64,000 nt of DNA from Oscillospiraceae bacterium (GTDB taxonomy: Bacteria; Bacillota; Clostridia; Oscillospirales; Oscillospiraceae), in the NCBI GenBank assembly GCA_902778665.1, contig CACYYN010000001.1:62001-126000 (forward strand), in the 5' to 3' direction. A model generated the notes under the pieces. The model did not search any database and was not told where the DNA came from. It saw nothing but the letters and a program-made list of their open reading frames with translations. Shown here piece after piece: positions 42,574 to 51,547 of this stretch. A program made the position numbers and the translations under genes. Numbering within the stretch: the stretch's first letter is position 1; every line of letters begins with the position of its first letter.

Positions 42574-43170
42574 TTAAAGGTGCTCCGGTTCGCTGTTTCT
42601 GCTGTCAAGCCACATGCGCAGGCGGCGGATGGGGGTCAGGCGGCGGATGAATTTTTTCCCGGTTTTGCTCTGTACAAAGTTTCGGAAGGCTTCTTCCTGC
42701 TCACCCAGCTCTGCCTTAGGAATCATATACCCGCCGTACTGATCACGGAAAAGGTAATAGGCCTTCATGTCCTCACCAAGCTGCAGCACTTTGCTGTAGG
42801 GGAGGGGCTCCAGCTCCTCGCCGTCCGGAAGGGTGATGATGCGCATTCCATCCTGCCCGAAGATATACCGGGAGGCAGGGAAGGGGAGATTTGCCGCTTT
42901 GAGCTGCTCTGAGAGCTTATGGGCCGTGCGGTTGGAGGAAGCGTAGGTGCTGGTCGTCAGATAACACGCGTAGGCGATGATCAGCAGACTCCACCAGCTG
43001 CCGCCGCCATAAAGCAGCGCAAGGATTACCAACAGCACGCTCAGCACCGACCGGGCTACCCGGTTTCTGGTGCAGAACAGGTCGTACTGCATATGGGAGA
43101 GCGAGACGAGTGTGTCCTCGTCGTGCTGCATTTTTACTTCGAATGTCCCGGTCTGTTCGCGTTTCGACAT
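42574..43170 (-). CDS. YcxB-like membrane protein
   Basis: A 198-aa protein with two adjacent membrane helices (VARSVLSVLLVILALLYGG, WWSLLIIAYACYLTT) and a C-terminal cytosolic domain: YIFGQDGMRIITLPDGEELEPLPYSKVLQLGEDMKAYYLFRDQYGGYMIPKAELGEQEEAF, split by the usual YcxB-like turns. YcxB family function is unknown. The start at 43170 has AAGG 10 nt upstream; the longer reading frame lacks an SD. Confidence 0.75.
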   Translation of the reverse strand: MSKREQTGTFEVKMQHDEDTLVSLSHMQYDLFCTRNRVARSVLSVLLVILALLYGGGSWWSLLIIAYACYLTTSTYASSNRTAHKLSEQLKAANLPFPASRYIFGQDGMRIITLPDGEELEPLPYSKVLQLGEDMKAYYLFRDQYGGYMIPKAELGEQEEAFRNFVQSKTGKKFIRRLTPIRRLRMWLDSRNSEPEHL

Positions 43171-43317
43171 CGCTTTTCGCCTTCTTTCTGTCCTCCGCAA
43201 TCCTATCATATCCACATGAAAAATACAAGGGAACATTTTCGCGTAACGGAAGCAAAATTTCGTAAAAATTAGCAAAAACTGACAACATTTGGAGATTGTT
43301 AAAAACTAAAAACTTCA

Positions 43318-43330
43318 TTGCATTATGCAA
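43318..43330. promoter_or_regulatory. Palindromic site upstream of TRAP system 2
   Basis: TTGCATTATGCAA, a perfect 6-bp inverted repeat around a central T, 38 bp upstream of the -35 box. AAGCGCTC follows directly. It is a candidate operator; no regulator gene is adjacent. Confidence 0.35.
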
Positions 43331-43368
43331 AGCGCTCAAAAAATTTTGATTTGATTCAATGCATTTCA

Positions 43369-43398
43369 TTGACATTCCCACTGCCGGTATGGTACAAT
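43369..43398 (+). promoter_or_regulatory. Promoter of TRAP system 2
   Basis: TTGACA, 18-bp spacer, TACAAT, about 60 bp before the start at 43465. The 43171-43368 stretch upstream is AT-rich and holds no gene. Confidence 0.7.
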
Positions 43399-43464
43399 AA
43401 ACCCACAGGTTGACATTGTTTTGTGTCAACGGAAAAATAATTGAATAAAGGAGAAAAACCGAAA

Positions 43465-44517
43465 ATGAAAAAGTTCCTGGCAGTGATTCTTGCATTGGCC
43501 ATGGTCTTCGCTCTGGCTGCCGCAGCAAGTGCTGACTACACAGCCGAAGAGGAAGCTGAAGCCGAAGCCTACCACATTGATCTCATCTATTCCAACGTGT
43601 TCAACCCGAAAGAATGGAACTACAAAGCAGCCGAAAAGTTCGCTGAAATGGTTACTGAGCGGACTGAAGGCCATGTAAAAGTCGAGTTCCATGGCCTCAA
43701 CGAGCTGGACTGCTACCGTGACTCCGTTGTTCATGCTGTCAACGGCGACAAATGGATCGGCCTGGAAGAGCCCTCCCTCTTTGCTGACTGGGTTGGTGAC
43801 TGTGCTGTTCTCGTCGGCCCGATGCTCTACAACAACGACGAAGAGTACAACTATGTTATGGACTCTGACATTGTGAAGGACGTTCTGGACCGCCTCGCAG
43901 AGGAGAATATCCACATCCTCGACACTCACTACTCCTTCGGTTACCGTTCTGTCGTCACCAATGCCGACATTTACAAGCCCGAAGACCTCAAGGGCATGAA
44001 GCTCCGCTCCACCACCGCAGCCCTCTTCATCAAGACCATCGAGTGCCTCGGCGCAACCCCGGTTCCCATGTCCTTCACCGAATGCCTCTCCTCCATCTCC
44101 TCCGGTGTTGTTGACGGTTTTGAAGGCTCCACCTCCACCCTCGCCGGTGCAGGCGCACCGTACGAGCTGGTGAAGAAGGTCGCTCTCACCAACCACTTCA
44201 TCGCAACCCGCTGGCTGTTCATGGCACAGGATGTCTATGAAGAGATGCCTGTGAAGTGGAGAGATATCCTCGACCAGTGCGCAGTTGAGTGCGGCGAATG
44301 GGAACAGACCATGTGTGCTGAAGACGAGTCTGTCCAGATCGAGAAGATGAAGACCGAAGCCGGTGTCACCTGGAATGAGGTTGACATCGATGCCTTCACC
44401 GAGGCGTGCGCACCGGTTTATGACTGGATCGTCGAAGAGTACGGCGCAACGCCCGAGCTGCACCAGCAGCTGGTCGACCTGATCAACGCCTTCCGCGCTG
44501 AGAAGGCCGCTGCCTGA
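43465..44517 (+). CDS. TRAP transporter substrate-binding protein (DctP family), system 2
   Basis: A 350-aa binding protein with a signal peptide (MKKFLAVILALAMVFALAAAASAD) and no lipobox. DctP features include GMKLRSTTAALFIKTIECLGATPVPMSFTE and SSGVVDGFEGSTSTLAG, with the ligand-binding Arg in KLRS. It is only distantly similar to the system 1 protein, so a different acid ligand is likely. Strong codon bias. SD AAGGAG. A 10-bp stem-loop follows the stop. Confidence 0.92.
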   Translation: MKKFLAVILALAMVFALAAAASADYTAEEEAEAEAYHIDLIYSNVFNPKEWNYKAAEKFAEMVTERTEGHVKVEFHGLNELDCYRDSVVHAVNGDKWIGLEEPSLFADWVGDCAVLVGPMLYNNDEEYNYVMDSDIVKDVLDRLAEENIHILDTHYSFGYRSVVTNADIYKPEDLKGMKLRSTTAALFIKTIECLGATPVPMSFTECLSSISSGVVDGFEGSTSTLAGAGAPYELVKKVALTNHFIATRWLFMAQDVYEEMPVKWRDILDQCAVECGEWEQTMCAEDESVQIEKMKTEAGVTWNEVDIDAFTEACAPVYDWIVEEYGATPELHQQLVDLINAFRAEKAAA

Positions 44518-44556
44518 TTTCAGGTTCTGACGGTTTTAAACAGTTTCTAAATGGCT

Positions 44557-44582
44557 GGACTGCCCGTTAACCCGGGCAGTCC
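44557..44582 (+). terminator. Stem-loop after DctP of system 2
   Basis: GGACTGCCCG and CGGGCAGTCC with a 6-nt loop, no clear T-run. Position matches the stem-loops behind the other two binding-protein genes and suggests a processing or attenuation element. Confidence 0.6.
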
Positions 44583-44635
44583 ATGTCAGATGTACAGCAT
44601 TGCTGCACTTCAGTTGATTTTGTTAAGGATTGCCT

Positions 44636-45226
44636 ATGAAAAAGAAAATTACGCCAAAACTCATTCTCACCAACCTTGACGCAATCATCTGCGGTGTCAC
44701 GTTGACTCTCTGTGTCATCCTGGTCAACGTGAATGTAATTTTCCGCTACTTCCTGAGCAGCCCCATAAAATGGACGGACGAGATTGTGACCTCTCTCTTC
44801 GTCTGGACGGTGTTTATGGGCAGTGCCTATGCCCACCGCAGGCATGCACATCTCGGCGTTGACATCGTGGTCAACCTGATCCACGGCAAGTCCAAGGATG
44901 TGATTGCTCTTGTCGTAAGCATTCTGGAGATGGCCATTCTGCTGCTGCTGACCTATATCAGCGCCCAGTATGTGGCCAATCTGATCTGGAAGCGTGGAAT
45001 TATCTTCAAAACCGTAGACGGCGTCTTCCGATATGCAGGGCAGATCAAACTGACCTATACCGACACGCTGCGTCTCCCCAAATGGTGGACCGGCATTGCG
45101 GTGCCCCTCGGCTTCGGCCTGTCCTTCTGCTACTCGGTATATTTCTTCCTGAGAGACAGGCTGCATCTGATCAAGTCCAAAACGCCGGAAACGGTGGATG
45201 AAATTCCGGAAGGAGGGGTATTCTGA
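44636..45226 (+). CDS. TRAP transporter small permease (DctQ), system 2
   Basis: A 196-aa membrane protein with four helices. DctQ landmarks are VNVIFRYFLSSPIKWTDEIVTSLFVW and AYAHRRHAHLGVDIVV. The ATG at 44636 follows AAGGA by 7 nt. Its stop shares a base with the DctM ATG (TGATG), so the two membrane subunits are translationally coupled. Confidence 0.9.
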   Translation: MKKKITPKLILTNLDAIICGVTLTLCVILVNVNVIFRYFLSSPIKWTDEIVTSLFVWTVFMGSAYAHRRHAHLGVDIVVNLIHGKSKDVIALVVSILEMAILLLLTYISAQYVANLIWKRGIIFKTVDGVFRYAGQIKLTYTDTLRLPKWWTGIAVPLGFGLSFCYSVYFFLRDRLHLIKSKTPETVDEIPEGGVF

Positions 45227-46557
45227 TGGGTTCTCTGACTTTCGTGAATCTGATTCCTGTTTTCCTGGTATTCATTCTGTACTTCCTGGGTATGCCCATT
45301 GTGTATGCCCTGTTCGGCTCCACATTCGTCTATTTCTACTTCATCAACACCGGTGTTCAGCCCTGGACAATCTTGCAGAAGGTTATGAACTCCACACAAT
45401 CCTTCTCCATGCTGGCCATCCCGTTCTTTGTCATGTCCGGTTCGGTCATGAACTACGGCGGCATCAGCGACAAGATGATGGACTTCTGTGAGTGTGTCAC
45501 CGGGCATATGAAGGGCGGCCTTGCCCAGGTCAACGTCCTTCTCAGTATGCTGATGGGCGGATGCTCCGGCTCTGCCAATGCCGACTGCGCCATGCAGTCC
45601 AAAATGCTGGTTCCCGAGATGGAGAAGCGCGGCTACTCCAAGGCCTTCTCCGCCGCCATCACGGCGGCTTCCTCTGCGGCGACCCCGGTCATTCCTCCCG
45701 GCGTCAACCTGATTGTCTACTCCCTCATCGCCCAGGCCTCCCTCGGCCGCATCTTCGCAGCGGGCTATGTGCCCGGCATTCTGATGTCGGTCAGTATGAT
45801 GATCGTGGTTACGATTATCGCCCACCGGAGAAACTACCCCACCACGAGAGACAAGTTCCCCCCGATGAAGACGGTTCTCAAGCAGGCGTTCATCTCATTC
45901 TGGGGGCTGTTCTTCCCCTTCGGCATCATTCTGGGAATGCGTTTCGGCCTCTTCACCCCGGCGGAAGGCGGCGCAGTCGCCGTGCTGTATTGCTTCATTA
46001 TCGGCAAGTTCGTCTATAAGAAGCTCAGCTTCAGAAAGCACTTTATTCCGATCCTGCTCGATACCATCGCCGGCACATCCAGCGTCGTGCTGATCATGGT
46101 CTCCGCCAGCACCTTCGGCAACTACATGAGCTATATCAACCTGCCGAAGATTGTTGCGGCCTCCATCACCACTATGACGAGCAACAAATACGTCTTCCTG
46201 ATGCTGGTCAATGTGGTTCTGCTGATCATGGGCATGTTCCTGGAGGGCGGCGCGGCGCTGATGATCGCCACTCCGCTGCTCCTGCCGGTCGCCCAGAATC
46301 TCGGCGTGGATACCATCCACTTCGGTCTTGTCTGCATTGTCAATATCATGATCGGCGGCATCACACCTCCGTTCGGTTCCATGATGTTCACAACCTGCGG
46401 CATCACGGGTTGCCGTGTGGGTGACTTTATCAAGGAAGTCTGGCCGTTTATCCTGTGTCTGTTCATTGTCCTGCTGCTCATCACCTTTGTCCCGTTCCTG
46501 GTGACGGTGGTTCCGGACCTGATCTACGGACCAATCAACGGCTCCATCTCCATGTAG
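45226..46557 (+). CDS. TRAP transporter large permease (DctM), system 2
   Basis: A 443-aa membrane protein with about 12 helices. DctM motifs include MLAIPFFVMSGSVMNYGG, LLSMLMGGCSGSANADCAM, AASSAATPVIPPGVNLIVY and ITPPFGSMMFTTCG. SD GGAGGGG overlaps the end of DctQ. It ends the operon before a terminator. No catabolic gene accompanies this system. Confidence 0.94.
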   Translation: MGSLTFVNLIPVFLVFILYFLGMPIVYALFGSTFVYFYFINTGVQPWTILQKVMNSTQSFSMLAIPFFVMSGSVMNYGGISDKMMDFCECVTGHMKGGLAQVNVLLSMLMGGCSGSANADCAMQSKMLVPEMEKRGYSKAFSAAITAASSAATPVIPPGVNLIVYSLIAQASLGRIFAAGYVPGILMSVSMMIVVTIIAHRRNYPTTRDKFPPMKTVLKQAFISFWGLFFPFGIILGMRFGLFTPAEGGAVAVLYCFIIGKFVYKKLSFRKHFIPILLDTIAGTSSVVLIMVSASTFGNYMSYINLPKIVAASITTMTSNKYVFLMLVNVVLLIMGMFLEGGAALMIATPLLLPVAQNLGVDTIHFGLVCIVNIMIGGITPPFGSMMFTTCGITGCRVGDFIKEVWPFILCLFIVLLLITFVPFLVTVVPDLIYGPINGSISM

Positions 46558-46579
46558 CGAATCCGCTGACGTGCGGTTT

Positions 46580-46612
46580 GTCCCTGTGTATGGATATGCA
46601 CAGGGACATTTT
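46580..46612 (+). terminator. Terminator of TRAP system 2
   Basis: GTCCCTGTG and CACAGGGAC stem (9 bp) with a 10-nt loop, followed by ATTTTTG, 22 bp after the dctM stop. Confidence 0.8.
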
Positions 46613-46671
46613 TGTCGTGCAGCGCTCAGGCTGGAGTGATTTAAAATGCACTTTCCCTGTATAAACTGTTC

Positions 46672-46700
46672 TTGCAGGGAAGAAATTGGTATGGTATAAT
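46672..46700 (+). promoter_or_regulatory. Promoter of the ABC transporter operon
   Basis: TTGCAG, 17-bp spacer, perfect TATAAT, 30 bp before the start at 46731. Confidence 0.75.
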
Positions 46701-46730
46701 TTCACAAGATTTACTATGGAGGAATGCAAA

Positions 46731-47813
46731 ATGAAAAAAATACTCGCACTTATTCTTGCAGCGGTTATGCTGACCGGCGCTTTTGCCGTCAGTGCTTCGG
46801 CAGTCAACGAGGACGTGGAGGGCACCGTCGGGATTTATTCCTCCATGTATCAGTTTGTCATCGACATGATGGACGAAGCCATTAAAAAAGAGTTTCCCAA
46901 TCTGACGCCCGCCTATGACGGCAGCTTCTTCTTCTACGGTGGCACCTCCTCCCTGATCACCAAGATCTACGGGGAAATGGAGACCGGTGTGCTCGGCTGT
47001 GACATGATGCTGGTTGCCGAGCCAGCCTTCTCCCTGGAGCTGAAGGAAGCCGGCTATCTCGAGCCCATCGAGGTGGAGGGTGCTGACACCCTGCTCCGCT
47101 TCCCCTATGATGAGGAAGGCTACTGGTATCCGGTCCGCGTTTGCAACATGGTGCTTGCCTATAACCCCGAGATGGTGGATGAGTGGGCAGCAAAGGGCGT
47201 AACCATTCCGAAGACGTTTCAGGATTTCGCCAATGACCCGTCTCTGAAAGGCTATATCTCCATGGGTAACCCCCTCACCTCCGGCACTACCTTTGCTGCC
47301 GTGGCCTCCCTCACGCAGGATAATCATTACGGTGAATCTTATCTGGACGGCCTTGCTGCCAATGAAGTGATGATTGAGTCCGGTTCAACCGCCATCACCA
47401 AGCTGCAGACGGGCGAGTGCGCAGCCATCATGATTCTCGAAGAGTCCATCCTCAAGGTCCTGAAGGAGGCCGAGGATGCAGGCACGCCCATCACCAACCT
47501 GGAAGTAATCTATCCGGAGGACGGCGTGGTTCTCATCCCCTCCACCGTGATGACCGTTGCGGAAGATCACTCTGCCAACGTCAATACCGAGGCCTGTGAG
47601 GCACTTGAGCAGTGGCTTCTCAGTGAAGAGGCGCAGAAGCTCATCCTTCAGGGCTATATGCACTCCGTGTTTGCCGGGATGGAAGAGATCCCCTATGGCT
47701 CCGTGGACACCGATGGCTTGATTGCAAAGGACCTTGGTGTCGACTGGGAGAATGCCTACCGCAACCGCGAGGAGATCAACACTCTCTGGACGGAAAAGGT
47801 TACCACGAAGTAA
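46731..47813 (+). CDS. ABC transporter substrate-binding protein, iron(III)-type
   Basis: A 360-aa extracellular binding protein with a signal peptide (MKKILALILAAVMLTGAFAVSASA) and no lipobox. The body follows the FbpA/AfuA-like fold: VGIYSSMYQFVIDMMDEA, GTSSLITKIYGEMETG, GCDMMLVAEPAFSLELKEAGYLEP, PVRVCNMVLAYNPEMV. The family binds ferric iron, phosphonates or thiamine; the iron call is an inference from the two-domain permease and ATPase next door. SD GGAGG. Confidence 0.88.
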   Translation: MKKILALILAAVMLTGAFAVSASAVNEDVEGTVGIYSSMYQFVIDMMDEAIKKEFPNLTPAYDGSFFFYGGTSSLITKIYGEMETGVLGCDMMLVAEPAFSLELKEAGYLEPIEVEGADTLLRFPYDEEGYWYPVRVCNMVLAYNPEMVDEWAAKGVTIPKTFQDFANDPSLKGYISMGNPLTSGTTFAAVASLTQDNHYGESYLDGLAANEVMIESGSTAITKLQTGECAAIMILEESILKVLKEAEDAGTPITNLEVIYPEDGVVLIPSTVMTVAEDHSANVNTEACEALEQWLLSEEAQKLILQGYMHSVFAGMEEIPYGSVDTDGLIAKDLGVDWENAYRNREEINTLWTEKVTTK

Positions 47814-47833
47814 TTTTTACACAAGAAATAACG

Positions 47834-47860
47834 AAGGGAAGCCGCAAAGCGGCTTCCCTT
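47834..47860 (+). terminator. Hairpin between binding-protein and permease genes
   Basis: Perfect 12-bp stem AAGGGAAGCCGC and GCGGCTTCCCTT with a 3-nt loop, no strong T-run. It probably attenuates permease expression relative to the binding protein. Confidence 0.7.
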
Positions 47861-47887
47861 TCCAACCTGATGCTTTCGTAAAGGGGA

Positions 47888-50386
47888 ATGCAGGTGAGTT
47901 CGATCAAAGCACCCGGGCGGGATGTTTCTGCCCTTATCACAAAAATAGCCGTGTTTCTGGTCTTCCTTCTCGGAACGGGCATGGTGGTTTTCGGCCTGTC
48001 CGGGCTGAAGACCTCCGGAGAATCGGGTTTCAGTTCCGAGGCCGCCTATCAGGCGGTCTATGTCCTGTCCGGTGAAGTTCGCTCTGACTGGGACGATTTT
48101 CTCTCCCTCTTCCTGCAGTCGCTGGACGACGGACAGCGGCAGGCTTTTGACGCCGTTGCGGAGCAGCTGTTGCACTCTGCCTGGGAGGATCAGAAAAAAG
48201 ACTCCGGGGAGGAGCTTTCCGCCCTTCTGGATGATGCGGGGGAAAATGACCGGGAGGCATTATTGCATCGCCTGCTCTATTGCACCTATCAGGTGAACGG
48301 GCCAAAGGTATCTACCTCTGTGAAAAAGTCTCTTGCTGCCGTGCCGGAAGGTGAGAGGGACACCTTCTGTCTCGCCCTTCTCTCTGCTCTGCTGGACGGG
48401 GAGGCAGAGGTACCTCAGGCGGCTGCCGACGCATTGAAAAAGACGGACGAGGCTGACAGACCTGCCATGCTGCTGCAGCTCCTCTACACCAAGCTCACAG
48501 AAAACGGCCGTGTGAATTCGGAGGATATCTCCGCACTGAAAAAGAACATCCGCGACAAGGGCATGCAGCTCACCGCCTTCCGGATGATCGCCCTGCAGGA
48601 GATGAACTGGTTTACCCAGTTGGTGATCGGCAACGGGAAGACGGTTGTCCTCGCCGGCATTCTGCTGGCGCTTGACGCGCTCCTTCTCGGGCTGCTTATG
48701 GCCTCGGGGAGGAACTGGCACTTTGATATAAAATGGATCATTATCCTTGCTATTGTTGATTTTCTGCTGCTTTTCCAGATGCTGCCCCTTGTCTATATGC
48801 TTATCAAGGCCTTTTTCCCGGACAGCAGCTTCTCCCTCGAGACCGTCCGCCGCCTGTATACTTATCCCCTGAATCTGGATGCCCTTAGTAACACTATTAT
48901 CGCCGCCTTCTCCACCATGGTGATCGGTACGCTCCTGGCCTTTCCGCTGGCGTGGCTTGTGGGGAGGACGAATCTGTACGGCAGGCGGTTTTTCCGCTCC
49001 CTCTTTGTGCTGACGTATATGGTTCCGCCTTATGTGGGGGCTATGGCCTGGCTGCGCCTTTTAAACCCCAATGTGGGCACCATCAATCAGTGGATGCGTG
49101 CTCTTTTGCATTTACCGGATACCCCAGGACCCATGAATGTCTATTCTCTCCCGGGGCTCATCTGGGTGCTCACCACCTTTTATTATCCCTACGCCTTCAT
49201 CACCATCAGCCGTGCCATGGAGAAGATGGACCCGTCTCTGGAGGAGGCCAGCCGAATTTCCGGGGCGTCCCCGGTGAGGACGGTTGCAAGGGTCACGCTG
49301 CCGCTGATGATGCCTTCGCTGGTTTCCGGTGCACTGCTTGTTTTTGTCAGTGCCGCCAGCTGCTACGGCATTCCCTCGATCATTGGCTCTCCCGGCCGTG
49401 TCCACACGGTGACCACAAGAATCGTGGAGTACGTGGGTCTCGGCCAGCAGGGCATGAATGACGCCACCGGCATGGCGGTCTTCCTGCTGACGGTGGCTGT
49501 GCTGATTCTTTTCCTCTCGGATGTGGTGCTGGCGAAAAAGCAGTACATCACGGTCTCCGGTAAATCCGTCAGCCCCGCCGTAGTGGATCTGCGCTTCTGG
49601 CGTGTCCCTTTGACGGTCCTGGTCTCCCTCTTTGCCGTGGTGGTTATTCTCATCCCCTTTGCCACCATTTTTGCCACCTCTTTCAAAGTGGATGTGGGCA
49701 AGAGCATGCTCCGGCCAGGTAACTTCACCCTCTCCAACTGGCAGACGGTTTTCGGGCGGACGGAGACGATCAATTGTTTGAAAAATTCTCTTCTCTTCGC
49801 CTCTGTGGCGGCTTCCATCGGCATCATTATTGCCTGCACCATGAGCTACCTCCTGCAGCGTACCTCCATCCGCGGCCGCAAAATTCCTGATTTTCTCATC
49901 ACGCTGGGCAGCGGGACGCCCTCTGTCGTTATTGCTCTCGGCCTGATCATGACCATGAAGGGAAATTTCGGCATCAATATTTATAACACTGCCTATATTA
50001 TGATCATCGCCTATCTCATCAAATATCTGATGATGGGCATGCGCACGGTAGTTTCCGCCATGTCGCAGATACATGTCTCTCTGGAGGAGTGTTCCCAGAT
50101 TGCAGGTGCTTCCTGGCTCAGAACCATGTTCCGCATCACCGGCAGACTGATTTTTCCGTCTATTGCCGCAGGCTGGTTTCTCATTTTTATCCCCAGCTTC
50201 TATGAGCTCTCCATGACCACTTTGCTCTATTCCAGCACCACCAAAACCATCGGCTTCCAGCTCTATGAATACTGGACGTTTACCAGCCAGCCTATGGCAT
50301 GTGCCATGGCCTTCGGCATTCTGATGATCGTCGTTCTGCTGAATTTTGTGCTGAACCGCCTTACGAAGGGGCAGTTCTCTATCTGA
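47888..50386 (+). CDS. Fused iron-type ABC permease with large N-terminal insertion
   Basis: An 832-aa permease with two binding-protein-dependent transport domains in one chain, as in FbpB/SfuB. EAA loops lie at EEASRISGASPVRTVARVTLPLM and EECSQIAGASWLRTMFRI. Unusually, between TM1 (about residues 16-38) and TM2 (about 256-276) there is a 200-residue hydrophilic helical region (LLDDAGENDREALLHRLLY, LLDGEAEVPQAAADALKKT) that would lie outside the membrane. Usual FbpB proteins are about 500-560 aa. ATG at 47888 follows AAGGGGA. Confidence 0.88.
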   Translation: MQVSSIKAPGRDVSALITKIAVFLVFLLGTGMVVFGLSGLKTSGESGFSSEAAYQAVYVLSGEVRSDWDDFLSLFLQSLDDGQRQAFDAVAEQLLHSAWEDQKKDSGEELSALLDDAGENDREALLHRLLYCTYQVNGPKVSTSVKKSLAAVPEGERDTFCLALLSALLDGEAEVPQAAADALKKTDEADRPAMLLQLLYTKLTENGRVNSEDISALKKNIRDKGMQLTAFRMIALQEMNWFTQLVIGNGKTVVLAGILLALDALLLGLLMASGRNWHFDIKWIIILAIVDFLLLFQMLPLVYMLIKAFFPDSSFSLETVRRLYTYPLNLDALSNTIIAAFSTMVIGTLLAFPLAWLVGRTNLYGRRFFRSLFVLTYMVPPYVGAMAWLRLLNPNVGTINQWMRALLHLPDTPGPMNVYSLPGLIWVLTTFYYPYAFITISRAMEKMDPSLEEASRISGASPVRTVARVTLPLMMPSLVSGALLVFVSAASCYGIPSIIGSPGRVHTVTTRIVEYVGLGQQGMNDATGMAVFLLTVAVLILFLSDVVLAKKQYITVSGKSVSPAVVDLRFWRVPLTVLVSLFAVVVILIPFATIFATSFKVDVGKSMLRPGNFTLSNWQTVFGRTETINCLKNSLLFASVAASIGIIIACTMSYLLQRTSIRGRKIPDFLITLGSGTPSVVIALGLIMTMKGNFGINIYNTAYIMIIAYLIKYLMMGMRTVVSAMSQIHVSLEECSQIAGASWLRTMFRITGRLIFPSIAAGWFLIFIPSFYELSMTTLLYSSTTKTIGFQLYEYWTFTSQPMACAMAFGILMIVVLLNFVLNRLTKGQFSI

Positions 50387-50415
50387 CAGCACTGCCGGAA
50401 AGGGAAGAAAAAAAT

Positions 50416-51492
50416 ATGTCTGAAATTATCATAAAAAACCTGACAAAGAGCTTCGGTTCCAGCCTGGTATTGAAAGAATTCAATGAGGTTTTCCGTGACG
50501 GGGAATTTGTAACGCTTTTAGGCCCTTCGGGCTGCGGCAAAACCACGATACTGCGCATGATAGCCGGTTTTGAGACGCCTACCACAGGTGAGATCTGGAT
50601 CGGTGACAGGCTTGTCTCCGGCGGCAAAACTTTTGTTCCGCCGGAAAAGCGGAATATCGGAATGGTATTCCAGTCCTACGCGGTATGGCCCCATATGAAT
50701 GTGTTTGATAATGTGGCCTATCCGCTGACTATCCAGCATGTGGGCAAGGATGAAATCCACACCAGAGTCTCGAAGATTTTGGAGACGGTTCATCTCTCAC
50801 AATATGCCAAGCGCCTGCCGAGCCAGCTCTCCGGCGGCCAGCAGCAGCGTATTGCACTGGCACGTGCTCTTGTGGCGGAGCCCAAACTCCTCCTGCTGGA
50901 TGAGCCACTGTCAAATCTGGATGCCAAACTACGGGAATCCATGCGTTTCGAGATCAAGGATGTGACAAAGACGCTCGGCATTTCGGTGGTCTACGTCACC
51001 CATGACCAGGCAGAGGCCATGGCCATGAGCGACAGGATTTTCCTCATCAATGACGGCGTGGTGCAGCAGTCCGGCACACCGGATGAGATCTACAACCACC
51101 CCGCCAATCCCTTCGTGGCAGACTTCCTCGGAAAGGTGGATTTCTTCCCGGGAACGGCGGAGGAAGGGGAAATAATCCTCCCGGGCTGGGGTGTTGCCGT
51201 GCCTTACCCCGAGATGGCACTGACCGGGAAAGTTCTTCTGGCCGTGCGGCCCGAGAATATCCGCATTGCCAGAGAGGGAGGCAGCATCCCCGGCAAAGTG
51301 GAGCGGATGTACTATCTGGGTGATGTTACAGATTACCGCGTCCGAGTCGGGCAGACACTGGTGCGGGTAATCGGCGATGGCATCAGCCATCTGGATTATC
51401 GGGAGGGCGACACGGTGTCTCTGGAGATCCGGTCCTTTATGGTCTTCCCGGACGACGGCAGTGCAGAAGAACAGCTCCGCATCCTCACCTGA
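50416..51492 (+). CDS. ABC transporter ATP-binding protein with TOBE domain
   Basis: A 358-aa ATPase for the preceding permease. Walker A is GPSGCGKTT, Q-loop MVFQSYAVWPHMNVFDNV, signature LSGGQQQRIALARAL, Walker B LLLLDEPLSNLDAKLRE, H-loop THDQAEAMA. The C-terminal 110 residues are a TOBE domain as in FbpC/PotA. The SD (AAAGGGAAG) is fair; the start is at 50416, 29 bp after the permease stop. Confidence 0.93.
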   Translation: MSEIIIKNLTKSFGSSLVLKEFNEVFRDGEFVTLLGPSGCGKTTILRMIAGFETPTTGEIWIGDRLVSGGKTFVPPEKRNIGMVFQSYAVWPHMNVFDNVAYPLTIQHVGKDEIHTRVSKILETVHLSQYAKRLPSQLSGGQQQRIALARALVAEPKLLLLDEPLSNLDAKLRESMRFEIKDVTKTLGISVVYVTHDQAEAMAMSDRIFLINDGVVQQSGTPDEIYNHPANPFVADFLGKVDFFPGTAEEGEIILPGWGVAVPYPEMALTGKVLLAVRPENIRIAREGGSIPGKVERMYYLGDVTDYRVRVGQTLVRVIGDGISHLDYREGDTVSLEIRSFMVFPDDGSAEEQLRILT

Positions 51493-51547
51493 TGAAGAAG
51501 ACGTTGGATTTCCTGCCTTTTTTGATACACGTAAGGAGTACGAACAC

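Noticed and set aside
49112-50392. 426-codon minus-strand frame
   Set aside because: Antisense to the ABC permease; His/Gln/Arg-rich shadow.
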